The notes beneath the pieces are model-generated. The model was not told where the DNA came from, ran no database searches, and saw nothing but the letters and a program-made list of their open reading frames with translations. 64,000 nt of DNA from Microbulbifer sp. MI-G (GTDB lineage: Bacteria > Pseudomonadota > Gammaproteobacteria > Pseudomonadales > Cellvibrionaceae), in assembly GCF_030440425.1 (NCBI RefSeq), contig NZ_CP098023.1:3718501-3782500 (forward strand), given 5' to 3'. Positions 36,521 to 46,024 of the stretch are shown in pieces; the first letter of the stretch is position 1; the number at the start of each line of letters is the position of its first letter. Both the position numbers and the translations under genes were made by a program.

Positions 36521-38536
36521 TCAAGACGCTTCCAGGGACTGCTTGTCCATAGGCTCGGGCGTAACCAGGTTCCACCAGAAGTCGAACTGATCCATCAGGG
36601 ACAGCAACAACTTTAATTGCTCTGCATCCCCTTCGATATTCACCGCGCCATCCCGGATTTTCTCCTGCAGGGTCGCGGTACCGAGGAGGATATCGTTGAG
36701 GTCGCTGCGTTGAATGGTGACGCTGCAGTGGGGGCTGCTCACCGGTGCTGTATAATTCAGCACTGCATTTTCCAGCACCAGGGCATAGTGCTCATTGATA
36801 TCCGGCAGGGTGATATTGATAGAAATCTGCTTACCCGTGGCCTTGGGACCGTTCAGGCGAATCCCCAGGTAATCAAAAATCAATTCAGTGGGCATATTAC
36901 GGATGGTATCGGCACTGGCAGTCAGGGGCACAGGCAACCGTTCAATGCCATCACGCAGCTCCTTGGCACCACTCAGGAAGAAATTTCTCCAGGTTCCATT
37001 TTCCTGCTGGTATCCCATCTGCTCCAGGGCATCTGCCAGGAGATCCCTCGCCGCACGGTTGTTGGGTTCGGCGGACACCAGCTTGTCCAGCACCTCCGCC
37101 ACCCAGCGGTATTCTCCCGCATTGTAGTCCCGCTTGGCCTGCTGAATAATATTCGCCGCTCCCCCCATATACTGTACATATTTTTTACCGGCGGCAGTGG
37201 GTGGCATCGGGTAGAGGCGCGCGGGGTTGCCGTCAAAAAAACCGAGATAATAATTCCACACAGCCCGGGTATCGTGATTGACACTGCCATAGTAGCCGCG
37301 GTTGGCCCAGTATTGGGACAGTTCCGGTGGCAACGTCATCATCTCGGCCGCTTGAACCATGTTATAACCATGGTTGGCCAGGCGCAGGGTCTGGTCATTG
37401 AGGTATTTGTACAGGTCCCGCTGCTTCTTCAGATGGTTGACGACATTTTCCTTCCCCCAGGTGGGCCAGTGGTGTGGCGCAAACAATACTTCCGCTTTCT
37501 CTCCCCAGCGCTGCAGGGTCTCATTGAGATAGCGGGACCAGTTCCGTGCATTGCGCACCTTGGCACCGCGCAGTGTATAGAGATTGTGTAACGTGTGCGT
37601 GGCATTTTCGGCGGCGGTGACCGCCTTTAACTCGGGAACAAAGAAATGCATCTCCGCCGGCGCTTCGGAACCCGGCGCCATTAAAAAATGAAAGGTCAGG
37701 CCATCAACCTTGAGGGTCTGGCCAGTTTTTGTAATCGTATCTGTGGGCTCGATCAGGGTGACCGTGCCCGTGGAGGTTTCCAGGCCAAGTCCTGCACCCA
37801 GGGTACCCTTAGGGTCTTTGGAAATCAGGTTGCCGTACATAAAACTGGCCCGGCGCGCCATATGATTACCGGCGAAGACATTTTCACTGACCGCCTCTAT
37901 CAGGAAATTTTCGGGGGCAATGATTTTGACCCTGCCGGACTTAACCTCCTCCTCGTCTACTACACCGCGCACGCCGCCGTAATGGTCTACATGGCTGTGG
38001 GTGTAAATCACCGCAACCACCGGCCGGTTACCGCGATGCTGCCGGTATAATTCCAGTGCCGCTTTGGCGGTTTCCGCCGATATCAGTGGGTCCATGACAA
38101 TGACGCCGCTATCGCCTTCAATAAAACTGATATTGGAGAGATCGGCACTGCGCACCTGGTAGATACGTGGGGTCACCCTGTAAAGCCCCCCCTCTGAAAT
38201 CAGCTGCAGCTGGCGCCACAGGCTCGGGTTGGCGGTATCAGGTGCCACTTCTCCCCGTGCGAATTGAAAAGCCCCCAGATCCCAAACTGGACCCCCTTGA
38301 TCGTTCTTGATGATGCCATTGTCCGGAAGCGGGGCAATAAATCCGCGCTTTATGTCTTCAAAGTCCTGCCGATGATCAAAGGGCAGCGCTTTCAGGATCT
38401 TCTGATTTGCCTTTTTGGTGACAACGCTCGCGGGGTTTTGCTCACTGGCAAGAGAGAGGCAGGGAAGCTGCAGCAGCACACTGAAAAATATGCGCCGCAA
38501 AAGAAATGTTTTCATTGTCTGATTCACACGCATCAT
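36521..38536 (-). CDS. Exported alkyl/aryl-sulfatase, SdsA1 type
   Basis: 671-aa Zn metallo-beta-lactamase-fold enzyme that hydrolyses primary alkyl sulfates such as SDS. An N-terminal signal (TFLLRRIFFSVLLQLPCLSLAS) is followed by the catalytic domain with THSHVDHYGG (His180, His182, Asp184, His185) and further metal-site stretches MHFFVPELKAVTAAENATHTLHN and LFAPHHWPTWG. A helical dimerisation domain (about 380-520) and a C-terminal SCP-2-like alkyl-binding domain (about 530-665) complete the three-domain SdsA1 layout. The start is either of two ATGs at 38536/38533 (GGAT upstream) or the ATG at 38515; 38536 is given. Supports use of sulfated alkyl compounds or detergent tolerance. Confidence 0.9.
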   Translation of the reverse strand: MMRVNQTMKTFLLRRIFFSVLLQLPCLSLASEQNPASVVTKKANQKILKALPFDHRQDFEDIKRGFIAPLPDNGIIKNDQGGPVWDLGAFQFARGEVAPDTANPSLWRQLQLISEGGLYRVTPRIYQVRSADLSNISFIEGDSGVIVMDPLISAETAKAALELYRQHRGNRPVVAVIYTHSHVDHYGGVRGVVDEEEVKSGRVKIIAPENFLIEAVSENVFAGNHMARRASFMYGNLISKDPKGTLGAGLGLETSTGTVTLIEPTDTITKTGQTLKVDGLTFHFLMAPGSEAPAEMHFFVPELKAVTAAENATHTLHNLYTLRGAKVRNARNWSRYLNETLQRWGEKAEVLFAPHHWPTWGKENVVNHLKKQRDLYKYLNDQTLRLANHGYNMVQAAEMMTLPPELSQYWANRGYYGSVNHDTRAVWNYYLGFFDGNPARLYPMPPTAAGKKYVQYMGGAANIIQQAKRDYNAGEYRWVAEVLDKLVSAEPNNRAARDLLADALEQMGYQQENGTWRNFFLSGAKELRDGIERLPVPLTASADTIRNMPTELIFDYLGIRLNGPKATGKQISINITLPDINEHYALVLENAVLNYTAPVSSPHCSVTIQRSDLNDILLGTATLQEKIRDGAVNIEGDAEQLKLLLSLMDQFDFWWNLVTPEPMDKQSLEAS

Positions 38537-38816
38537 TCTTATCCGGCAATGGAGCCGCCTGGCACTCCGAAAGTGCTGTGGAACTCTCAAGTGCTTCAGG
38601 GATACCTGACGGGTATACAGGGGTGACATTTTCCCGTAGAGAATAGGTAGGATCAGGCGGACAGGTAGGGATATTCTGCGCCGATGGAACTATTGCCGAC
38701 AGAACTTGCAATGGCCAGGCCCGAGCGGATTTCCGCCCAGGTGACACAGCGACAAATCCAGCCTGGAAATCCCTCATGGATCTGTTTGCGCAAAGCTACC
38801 GCAGTGCAGTGCCGGG

Positions 38817-41183
38817 CTATTGCACCGCCTTTTTGCCAAGGCGCATTGCTTTCGCATTCGCCCTGGCCCGGCGAGCCGCATCGTGGTGCCCAAGGCGCGC
38901 CAGCACTCTGGCCAACTCCGTGTAAGCTGCCACACTGGGCTGGTTGCGAATGCGACGACGATAGGTAGACGCGGCGGCCTCCAGCTTGCCCTGCTGCACC
39001 TGGGTGGACGCCAGATGGTCGTAGGCGGCAGTATTTTTCGGATCTGCTTCAATGGCACTTTGCAAACTGGTGAGCCCTTCGCCGATATGGCCCTGCTGTA
39101 TTAGGGCGATACCGAGCCCGGCATAGGCCTGTGTGCTCGGTTGTTGGGCAATAACCGCCCGGAAGTGGGTTTCAGCCTCCTGAAATGCTGCATCAAGCAG
39201 CAGGGCAGTCGCCAGGTTGAAATGTGCCGCCGCCGACTCCGGGTCCAGCTCCAGTGATCTGCGATACATTTCCATCGCCTCGTGGGGCAGGCCCTGGCGT
39301 TCCAGCACAAAGCCGAGATCATTATAGATCGCCGCCTGCGGCTCGATTGCCAGTGACTCACGGTAATGGGCTTCGGCCAATTCAAGCTCGCCAATCTCGA
39401 TAGACACCAAGGCCATATTATTGTGGGACTTCCGATGCTTTGGATCTATCTTCAGCGCTTTCTCCAACGCCACTGCAGCCGCTTCGCTCTTGCCCTGTTG
39501 AAACAGGGCAAACCCCTTCGCGTTCAACAGCTCCACGTTCCCGGGTTCCACTGCCAGACCGCGTTCGTAACTACGAACAGCGCCGGAGTAGTTGCCGGTG
39601 CGTTCGTTGGCCATGCCGGCGCGAAGGAAGGAGTAAGCGTCCAGGAATTGCTCCTGAATGCGCGCGATGGCACCGGCCGGCAGCGGGACAAATTCCGGGA
39701 TGTTGCCCGCGCGATCGCTGCCGGTAAACCAATCAAGCACCACTGGGGGGCTGGAGCGGCCCTCCTCATCGATATGGGTCAGAAAGAGCTGGGTATAGGG
39801 CGTGTTGACTTTTGAAGAGAATACCAGCCAGCGGCCATTCGACGAGAAACTGTGCCAGGAATTCATCTGCGCGGTATTCGCGCGCAGGCGCCGGGCTTCG
39901 CCGCCTGCCGCCGGGATAATGTACAGCGCACTATCCGGCATCAACAGCATGTAATTTTCTGCCTGGGTGAAAACGATCCACTGGCCGTCGGGGGAAAACT
40001 TCGCGAAAAAGTTACTTTTGCCATTGTGGGAGGCACCTGCAATGGGTTCGGCCTTGCCACCAAGGCCCCCGTTAAAGGGCACGCGATACAAATCGAATTT
40101 ATACGGCTGCTGATTCTCGATAAATTCCGGCACATCCTGTTCGTTCAACAGAATACTGTTCGATTTGGCAACGGCGTCATTCCGGTAGACCTTCGCGCGT
40201 GCGAAGACAACCGACTGGCCATCGGGGCTCCAGGTGGGGTTGCTTTGTACATAGCCGGGGTCGTCGGCCCCCGGCAGTGACTTGTAGGTACCCTCTACCG
40301 TGTCGTAGACTGCCAGAATCCCCTTGATTGGGAAAAAGAGCTGGGAAAACTCAATGCCCGGTGTCGCCACGAATACTGCCCGGTCCTTAACGGTGCTGAT
40401 CACGTAGCGGCCATCCGGAGATATCTGTGAGAGTAGGCCGAAGGTGGCTTCGCCATCGTCGCGCCTGTAGTCGCTCCAGGTGATGATCTTCTCGTCGTTC
40501 AATACCATCTGTTCTTCTACGGGAAGAATGGCATAACCGCCCTTGTCGTTTCCATAATCGACATCGAGACCCAATATACCGCCGTCGCCTGAGAAAGAGT
40601 GGCAATTACCACAGACCGGCAAATTCTCCAGCACAACGGGGGGGCGGTGTTGGGAATCAATGGCTCCGAAGCGCCAGCGGATACGCGAGGGATCTTGCAC
40701 AGCACGGATAAACGGCAGCGGAACCTCGCGATAGAAGATCGCATCTTCTACCGGATCTGTTGAAGTGCGAATCCGCACAGTTGCAGAGGCGGCGACTATG
40801 CCGCCGGTGTCGAGGCCAATGACCGCCAACTCGGTGTCGCTCTTGATAGATTGCTGCTTGATGTCGGTCCAGTCTTGCTCCGAAGGGCGCCAGCGGGATT
40901 CCGCACTGTCAAAGCGAAGCACCGTTTCCCGACCGTGAAAACGCAACATCACCTGCCATCGCACAACACCTTCCGTCTTATCTTCCCAGACGACAGTGGG
41001 TGCCACAATCTCCGGTGGGAATAGCGTCTCGTCCAGCGGATAGAGAATCTCCAGCTGCCCTGCTGGCTTGCTGGGAAAAGGGGGCACAGGGGTGGGGCCG
41101 CCTTCCCGCCCACAGCCACACAGCACAAGCAGGGCGCCGAGAAGGCCGGCACAGACTGAAAATGTATTCACGTACACAGGCAA
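38817..41183 (-). CDS. Lipoprotein combining a heme c motif, PD40/TolB-like propeller and TPR repeats
   Basis: 788 aa with a non-ATG start (TTG at 41183; GTG codons at 41177 and 41171 are alternatives). Hydrophobic leader with Cys residues LLVLCGCG suggests acylation. Residues about 40-180 are a beta-rich domain of unknown type. CGNCH (191-195) is a single heme c attachment motif, followed by a propeller of PD40-type blades (ISPDGRYVIS, TWSPDGQSVVFA, FSPDGQWIVFT, SSNGRWLVFSS; about 240-490). A TPR array of about seven units (540-775) ends the protein. No close operon partner; the sulfatase gene lies 280 bases downstream. An envelope protein with both redox and scaffold parts is implied, but its reaction is unknown. 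Confidence 0.78.
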   Translation of the reverse strand: MPVYVNTFSVCAGLLGALLVLCGCGREGGPTPVPPFPSKPAGQLEILYPLDETLFPPEIVAPTVVWEDKTEGVVRWQVMLRFHGRETVLRFDSAESRWRPSEQDWTDIKQQSIKSDTELAVIGLDTGGIVAASATVRIRTSTDPVEDAIFYREVPLPFIRAVQDPSRIRWRFGAIDSQHRPPVVLENLPVCGNCHSFSGDGGILGLDVDYGNDKGGYAILPVEEQMVLNDEKIITWSDYRRDDGEATFGLLSQISPDGRYVISTVKDRAVFVATPGIEFSQLFFPIKGILAVYDTVEGTYKSLPGADDPGYVQSNPTWSPDGQSVVFARAKVYRNDAVAKSNSILLNEQDVPEFIENQQPYKFDLYRVPFNGGLGGKAEPIAGASHNGKSNFFAKFSPDGQWIVFTQAENYMLLMPDSALYIIPAAGGEARRLRANTAQMNSWHSFSSNGRWLVFSSKVNTPYTQLFLTHIDEEGRSSPPVVLDWFTGSDRAGNIPEFVPLPAGAIARIQEQFLDAYSFLRAGMANERTGNYSGAVRSYERGLAVEPGNVELLNAKGFALFQQGKSEAAAVALEKALKIDPKHRKSHNNMALVSIEIGELELAEAHYRESLAIEPQAAIYNDLGFVLERQGLPHEAMEMYRRSLELDPESAAAHFNLATALLLDAAFQEAETHFRAVIAQQPSTQAYAGLGIALIQQGHIGEGLTSLQSAIEADPKNTAAYDHLASTQVQQGKLEAAASTYRRRIRNQPSVAAYTELARVLARLGHHDAARRARANAKAMRLGKKAVQ

Positions 41184-41495
41184 TACAGAGGATCGTTTGT
41201 TGATGCCCGGAGCCCTTCACCGCAGGGCGAGGTCCTTCCATTATTCGAGAATATTACAGGCCGTCACCACAACCCCTGGGGACCCGGTGAGTGTGGAGTA
41301 CCCCGGGATTGAAGTCAATTGAGGGCCCACTGGTCGGGGTTCCCGAATTGTCGTGGGCGGGTTTGTGATGACAGTCCCACATGGGCAATTGACATCTATC
41401 AGTCATCCATGTACGAATAGTGGGAGGTGGGATTGAACATACCACAAGCGCTGATCACAAACCCATGTAGGCCCTTTTCAAGTTGGGATAACAAG
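41184..41495. other. Divergent intergenic region
   Basis: 312 bases between the heme/TPR lipoprotein gene and the beta-helix protein gene. Contains GGGCCC and CCCACATGGG palindromes but no recognisable promoter or regulator site. Confidence 0.35.
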
Positions 41496-42701
41496 ATGCC
41501 TGTGCGCTTTATACTTCAAATACTTGCTGTCGCCCTGTTAGTCACCACCGTCGCAGCCCGGGCGGGTATTCACCGGGTTTACCCCGGAGAATCGATCCAG
41601 GCGGCAATTGATGCAGCGAACCCCGGTGATACCATCCTGGTCGAGCCCGGTGATTATTATGAAGATGCCGCTAGCCTCTATGGCCTGCGTATCACCAAGG
41701 ACAACCTCCGCCTGATTGGGAAGTCGGAAAACAGCCATAGCCATCCCTCTGGTACCGATGGGGGTATGTCCAACAGGGTTCGCCTTATCGCCAATGGCGC
41801 CCAGGAGACCGGCATTTACGTGGCACCCGCGGGTTGCGAGTACAAAGACAGTGCCTGTGCCGATGAACTGCAGGGTTTTTACCTCCGCGGCTTCAGTGTC
41901 GAGGGATACCCGGTCAACGGCATCCAGACCCGGTGGGTCAACGGGTTTCACTTTGTTCGCAATGCCTCTGTCAATAACCGGAACAATGGTATCTACCCAA
42001 CCCTCTCCAGCAATGGTTTGGTGCGGGATAATATTTCCTATGGCTCCCTGGATACCGCTATGTGGGTAGCGGGCTCCGAGCATATTCGTGTGATCGGCAA
42101 CGAATTATTCGGTAGCGTTATCGGCTTCGAAATTACCGTATCCAATCAGATTCAGGTAAGACATAACAAAATCTACGACAATACTGTGGGTGTTGGTTTG
42201 TTCCACCCCAACGGTGCGGGCAACCCACCCTTGCCGGTCATGGAAAACTGGATTATTGAGCACAATCATATCCATGACAATAACCGGCCGAACAGGGCCC
42301 CGGACGGCAGCTTCCAGGCGGATCTCCCTCCGGGAGCGGGTGTGTTGTTGATGGGGGTGAGCAATCACGTGGTTGATAAAAACCGCGTCGCGAACAATGA
42401 TTTTGTTGGCATTGGCGTATTGGGCTGGTGTAGTGCCACTACTGGCACGGACAACAGTTGCGATAACAGGCCGCCGATTTCAGATCCGGCGGCAAACAAT
42501 AACCAGGTTTCTCTGAATATACTGAATGGCAACGGCGAAAGCCCACCGGGGGGCATTTTCGACTTCCTCGCTTCGGACCTTGTCTACTTTCAGTTTGAGG
42601 TCACCGATGGCGCTGGAAATTGCTTCAAGAACAACAAACCTGAAGCTTTAACGTTTGTTTCGTCGACTCCGGGTGGTGAATTGCCCTCCGACAATTGTTA
42701 G
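41496..42701 (+). CDS. Exported right-handed beta-helix protein
   Basis: 401 aa. Signal peptide MPVRFILQILAVALLVTTVAARA. It then starts HRVYPGESIQAAIDAANPGDTILVEPGDY, the classic opening of pectate-lyase-like parallel beta-helix proteins, with repeated short turns such as NGFHFVRNASVNNRNNGIYPT, NGLVRDNISYGS, EHIRVIGNELFGS and NQIQVRHNKIYDNT. Four Cys in the C-terminal third (GWC...DNSC, and GNC...DNC at the end) could form disulfides. No catalytic signature of a particular lyase or hydrolase is obvious; polysaccharide binding or epimerase/lyase action are possible. The ATG at 41496 is set by the signal peptide. Confidence 0.8.
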   Translation: MPVRFILQILAVALLVTTVAARAGIHRVYPGESIQAAIDAANPGDTILVEPGDYYEDAASLYGLRITKDNLRLIGKSENSHSHPSGTDGGMSNRVRLIANGAQETGIYVAPAGCEYKDSACADELQGFYLRGFSVEGYPVNGIQTRWVNGFHFVRNASVNNRNNGIYPTLSSNGLVRDNISYGSLDTAMWVAGSEHIRVIGNELFGSVIGFEITVSNQIQVRHNKIYDNTVGVGLFHPNGAGNPPLPVMENWIIEHNHIHDNNRPNRAPDGSFQADLPPGAGVLLMGVSNHVVDKNRVANNDFVGIGVLGWCSATTGTDNSCDNRPPISDPAANNNQVSLNILNGNGESPPGGIFDFLASDLVYFQFEVTDGAGNCFKNNKPEALTFVSSTPGGELPSDNC

Positions 42702-42783
42702 AGGCAGTTTTACTCCGATCTCACTACCGACAGTTTGTAAGCGGCTTGGCCCTCCAGACCCTTTTGCTGCGAAAAGGTGCCCA

Positions 42784-43986
42784 GTGACTTTCCACCCTCC
42801 CGCTGAATCGTTTGAGGTCCATGGTTGTCCAATCGTCCTGCGCTGCATTGAGGGCTCCAGGGCCCGCGAACTCTTCTTACACTGTCAGGCTCCAACTCAC
42901 CGGGCTGATGTGGGTACCCAGGCTGCAGCAATCTACAGGGCGATACAAAAGACGCTATCCGCCAAGGGCGGAAGTATCGCTTCAATCATTTCCGAGATGG
43001 TATTCCTGCAGAATCTCCCCGAAAATATCGCCCCTGTGCGAAAAGCAAGAGCACAGGTACTCGCTGCAAGTGGGGAAAAGTTCATCGACCCCGCCCGCAC
43101 AGAAATCGGACAACCCCCGCTGCATGCCCGAGCCCACCTCGAAGTCCTGGTTCAAGCGATCATCCCCGGTACATCGATATTCAGCCTGACCACCGTCAAG
43201 ACTGCTGTAGCCTGTGGCAGTACCGCCAGCACCACTGGGCGCGGTTTGCGGGTTCAGTTGGAGGATGAAACCCGTGTACTCGCCGGTGGACTCTGCAGTG
43301 CAGGCGACAATGCCCATGAACAGACCTACGGCGTGCTCGAACTGGCCGAGAGCTTACTGCAACAATCGGGCCTGGCGTTTAGCGACGTGGTGCGCACCTG
43401 GATTCACCTTCGTGATATAGACCGTGACTACAATGACCTGAACCGGGCACGGCGGGCGTTTTTCGACTCGCGGGGAATTGGGCCCGCTCCGGCCAGCACG
43501 GCTATCGGCAGTATCCTGGCCTTTGAAAGACACAAATTGTGCCTCGGTTTCTACGCGGTGAAAAGGCCCAATCCTGTAGAGCGGATCCCGATGCGATCGC
43601 CCACCCTGAATGAAGCGCCGGAATACGGTGCGGATTTCGTGCGCGGTATGCGAGTCACTGAATCGAATAAGATCATGCTGATTGTCTCCGGAACGGCCAG
43701 CATTGATCAGGCTGGCAGGTCAGCCCATGTAGGTGACTGCAGCGCGCAAACGGACCGTATGCTGGCGAATATACGCGCCCTACTGAAAGGCCAGGGCGCG
43801 ACTTTTCAGGATATTGTTTTCGCGATCACCTACGTAAAACGGCCAGCCGATCAGCTGCACTTGCTGCACAAATTTCGAAGTGCGGGTTTCGAAGGCTTTC
43901 CTAATGTTTGGGTGCAGGCTGATGTTTGCCGCCCGGAGTTACTCTGTGAAACGGAATTAATTGCCGTCTTGCCCTGTGCCCGGTAG
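42784..43986 (+). CDS. Protein with three tandem Rid (YjgF)-like domains, chorismatase-related
   Basis: 400 aa. Three YjgF/Rid-like segments can be read: about 20-105 (RARELFLHCQAPTHRADVGTQAAAIYRAIQ), about 155-270 (LAGGLCSAGDNAHEQTYGVLELAESLL, then DVVRTWIHLRDIDRDYNDLNRARRAFF), and about 285-398 (MLIVSGTASIDQAGRSAHVGDC, then ATFQDIVFAITYVKRP). The second and third resemble the FkbO/Hyg5 chorismatase layout, including RTWIHLRDIDRDY and SGTASID. The GTG at 42784 is chosen (AAAAGG 8 bases upstream); the frame is open further left but only by overlapping the previous gene. No signal peptide. Could be a chorismate-type hydrolase or a multidomain enamine deaminase. Confidence 0.65.
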   Translation: MTFHPPAESFEVHGCPIVLRCIEGSRARELFLHCQAPTHRADVGTQAAAIYRAIQKTLSAKGGSIASIISEMVFLQNLPENIAPVRKARAQVLAASGEKFIDPARTEIGQPPLHARAHLEVLVQAIIPGTSIFSLTTVKTAVACGSTASTTGRGLRVQLEDETRVLAGGLCSAGDNAHEQTYGVLELAESLLQQSGLAFSDVVRTWIHLRDIDRDYNDLNRARRAFFDSRGIGPAPASTAIGSILAFERHKLCLGFYAVKRPNPVERIPMRSPTLNEAPEYGADFVRGMRVTESNKIMLIVSGTASIDQAGRSAHVGDCSAQTDRMLANIRALLKGQGATFQDIVFAITYVKRPADQLHLLHKFRSAGFEGFPNVWVQADVCRPELLCETELIAVLPCAR

Positions 43987-44199
43987 AAAGGGATGATGCC
44001 AAACCCCATGACATAAGACTTAAATACTTTGGCACCTGAATTGTGTTGAGGGTAGGTGAAAAGTTGCTTATATGAAAACACGCTGTCGCAAGCACAACTC
44101 CACGGTGACTCTAGTCTGAAAAAGGTGAACAATGCAGCAAATAATAGATAAACAATTCAACATGCATAGTTCTCTCACGCTAATTTTTAAGGCCAGCTT

Positions 44200-45624
44200 T
44201 TATAATACCGGCCCAATAGTTGCAATCACGTTTTGCCAGATCCTTTTGCGACGTGGCCAGGCGAGAACATCTTCAATAGCTACAGGATCTGATCGGGCGA
44301 TGTATTCGGATTGGCGCTCCTGTATATTATTGCTGACCGCCTTATCATACAATAGCAAATTGTTTTCGTAATTGAGATCAAAGCTGCGTAAATCCAGATT
44401 GGATGATCCTATCAAGCTGACAATCCCATCTATTGTGAGTGTTTTGGCGTGCAGCAAACCGTCTCTAAATTCATAAATTTTAGCGCCTGCCTGCAGGAGC
44501 TTCCCATAATAGCTGCGGCTGGCCGCAGACACCACCCACGAATCATTATGTTTGGGAAAGATGAGTGCAACATTCACACCGCGATGTGCCGCAGCACACA
44601 GCGCTTCCAGAACGGTTGAATCCGGCACAAAGTAGGGTGTTGAAATTGTCAGCGCTCTTTGTGCCGTACTAATCAATGTTGAAAAAAGTTGCGGGGTGGA
44701 GCCCAACCTGCCTGTTGGGCCATCCCCCATAATCTGGGCAGGAATGCCTTGGGATACAGTCGTCATTACAAATGGCAAATTATCCAGCGTTTCCCCAGTT
44801 GTTTGCACCCAATCACTGGCAAAAAGCACCTGATTTTGTGCGACGACACTGCCTTTTACTCTCGTCATGATATCAACCCAGGGTGCGTATTTTGCCTTTA
44901 TTCTAAACTCAGGATCGGCACAGTTTTGACTGCCACAATAGGTAATTGCATTATCAATGATGGTGATTTTTCGGTGATTGCGTAAATCAATACGACTGGT
45001 CAATATCGTATGAATGGGGTGTTTCAGTGACAACGATACGGCAGTATGCACACCTGCAGTGCGCATTTTCTCCCAGAGATGGGAGTTGACAAAAGCACGC
45101 GACCCTAAACCATCCACCATCACTCGGCATATCACCCCTCTTTGTGCGGCACGGATAATGGCTTTGGCAGTCGCGATACCCGTATGATCTTCCAGCCAGA
45201 TATAATACAGCACATGTACATGATCTTTAGCAGCTTCAATATCCTCAATTAATCGCCCTCTGGCAGTAACCTGATCAGGCATCAGTTCAACGGTATTGCC
45301 GGCAGTGGTATAAAAACCATTTACCGAAGCGGCATAGAAAAATCCGGGCTGGTAGGCGGGGGAAACCAGCTTATGTGTGATTTTTTCATGACTAAAAACA
45401 GCTCCGCATTGTGACTTCAAATCACTCCAAATAGCGCTATGATGCTCATTGGCATGGTGACCAAGATCTATTTCTCCGAACAGGAAATAGAGGGCACCTC
45501 CCACATAAGGTAAAATGAGAATAACGACAAACCAGGCCAGGCGGGAGGTTGGTGATAAATCATCACGCAATAATATGCGAATGGTAAATCCAACAACAAT
45601 AATGACATGTAGTATTAAAAACAT
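44200..45624 (-). CDS. cls: Cardiolipin synthase (PLD family)
   Basis: 474-aa inner-membrane enzyme joining two phosphatidylglycerol molecules to cardiolipin and glycerol. Two N-terminal membrane helices (about 2-18 and 28-50, LAWFVVILILPYVGGALYFLFGE) and two HKD catalytic motifs: HRKITIID (first) and HAKTLTID (second), each H-x-K-x4-D. The ribosome-binding site is weak (GGAT). This is the first gene of the more AT-rich part of the window (28 G+C in the 60 bases 44401-44460). Cardiolipin supply may help acid or respiratory stress, but no operon link is evident. Confidence 0.92.
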   Translation of the reverse strand: MFLILHVIIVVGFTIRILLRDDLSPTSRLAWFVVILILPYVGGALYFLFGEIDLGHHANEHHSAIWSDLKSQCGAVFSHEKITHKLVSPAYQPGFFYAASVNGFYTTAGNTVELMPDQVTARGRLIEDIEAAKDHVHVLYYIWLEDHTGIATAKAIIRAAQRGVICRVMVDGLGSRAFVNSHLWEKMRTAGVHTAVSLSLKHPIHTILTSRIDLRNHRKITIIDNAITYCGSQNCADPEFRIKAKYAPWVDIMTRVKGSVVAQNQVLFASDWVQTTGETLDNLPFVMTTVSQGIPAQIMGDGPTGRLGSTPQLFSTLISTAQRALTISTPYFVPDSTVLEALCAAAHRGVNVALIFPKHNDSWVVSAASRSYYGKLLQAGAKIYEFRDGLLHAKTLTIDGIVSLIGSSNLDLRSFDLNYENNLLLYDKAVSNNIQERQSEYIARSDPVAIEDVLAWPRRKRIWQNVIATIGPVL

Positions 45625-46024
45625 AAAAATCCGGGATCACAGGATATCGTTTATTGGTTGATACGCTACCTAATAGTAGTATTTTTTAATCAGATACACT
45701 GATGCCTGAGGCATTCGTATTCCATCAGAGCTGGTGTTCATTCCGGCGTTTTGTGTCTCAGGCTACCCCCCGAAAGCACGCCAGCATCAAAATTACAAAC
45801 ATACCAGTAAAGGCTTTGGTATGTGCCGTATTTTTTGGCTGACTGCGAAAGTAAAACAGAATAGCTGATATGCCTGATCTATCTGCTGACGGTATCTGCG
45901 CCGTTTAGGCCGTATTGGGTGTGTTATTTTTGGCATATATGCGCCATGCGCATCAGGTTTGATCGCTGTGATGCGCAGTGGTCCCTTAACTTAAACAGGG
46001 CCTTTACAACCAGTTTGATCTAAA
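45625..46024. other. Intergenic region with a hairpin downstream of gadB
   Basis: 400 bases. A perfect 9-bp dyad TGCGCATCA/TGATGCGCA (45947-45955 and 45969-45977), preceded by a smaller GGCATATATGCGCC dyad, lies about 50 bases after the gadB stop and may end or stabilise the gad transcript. No U-run follows. The cls promoter should lie near 45630-45720. No gene seen. Confidence 0.45.

Noticed and set aside
40978..41241. Minus-strand frame overlapping the start of the heme/TPR lipoprotein gene
   Set aside because: It lies in another frame over the signal peptide region and carries no motif.
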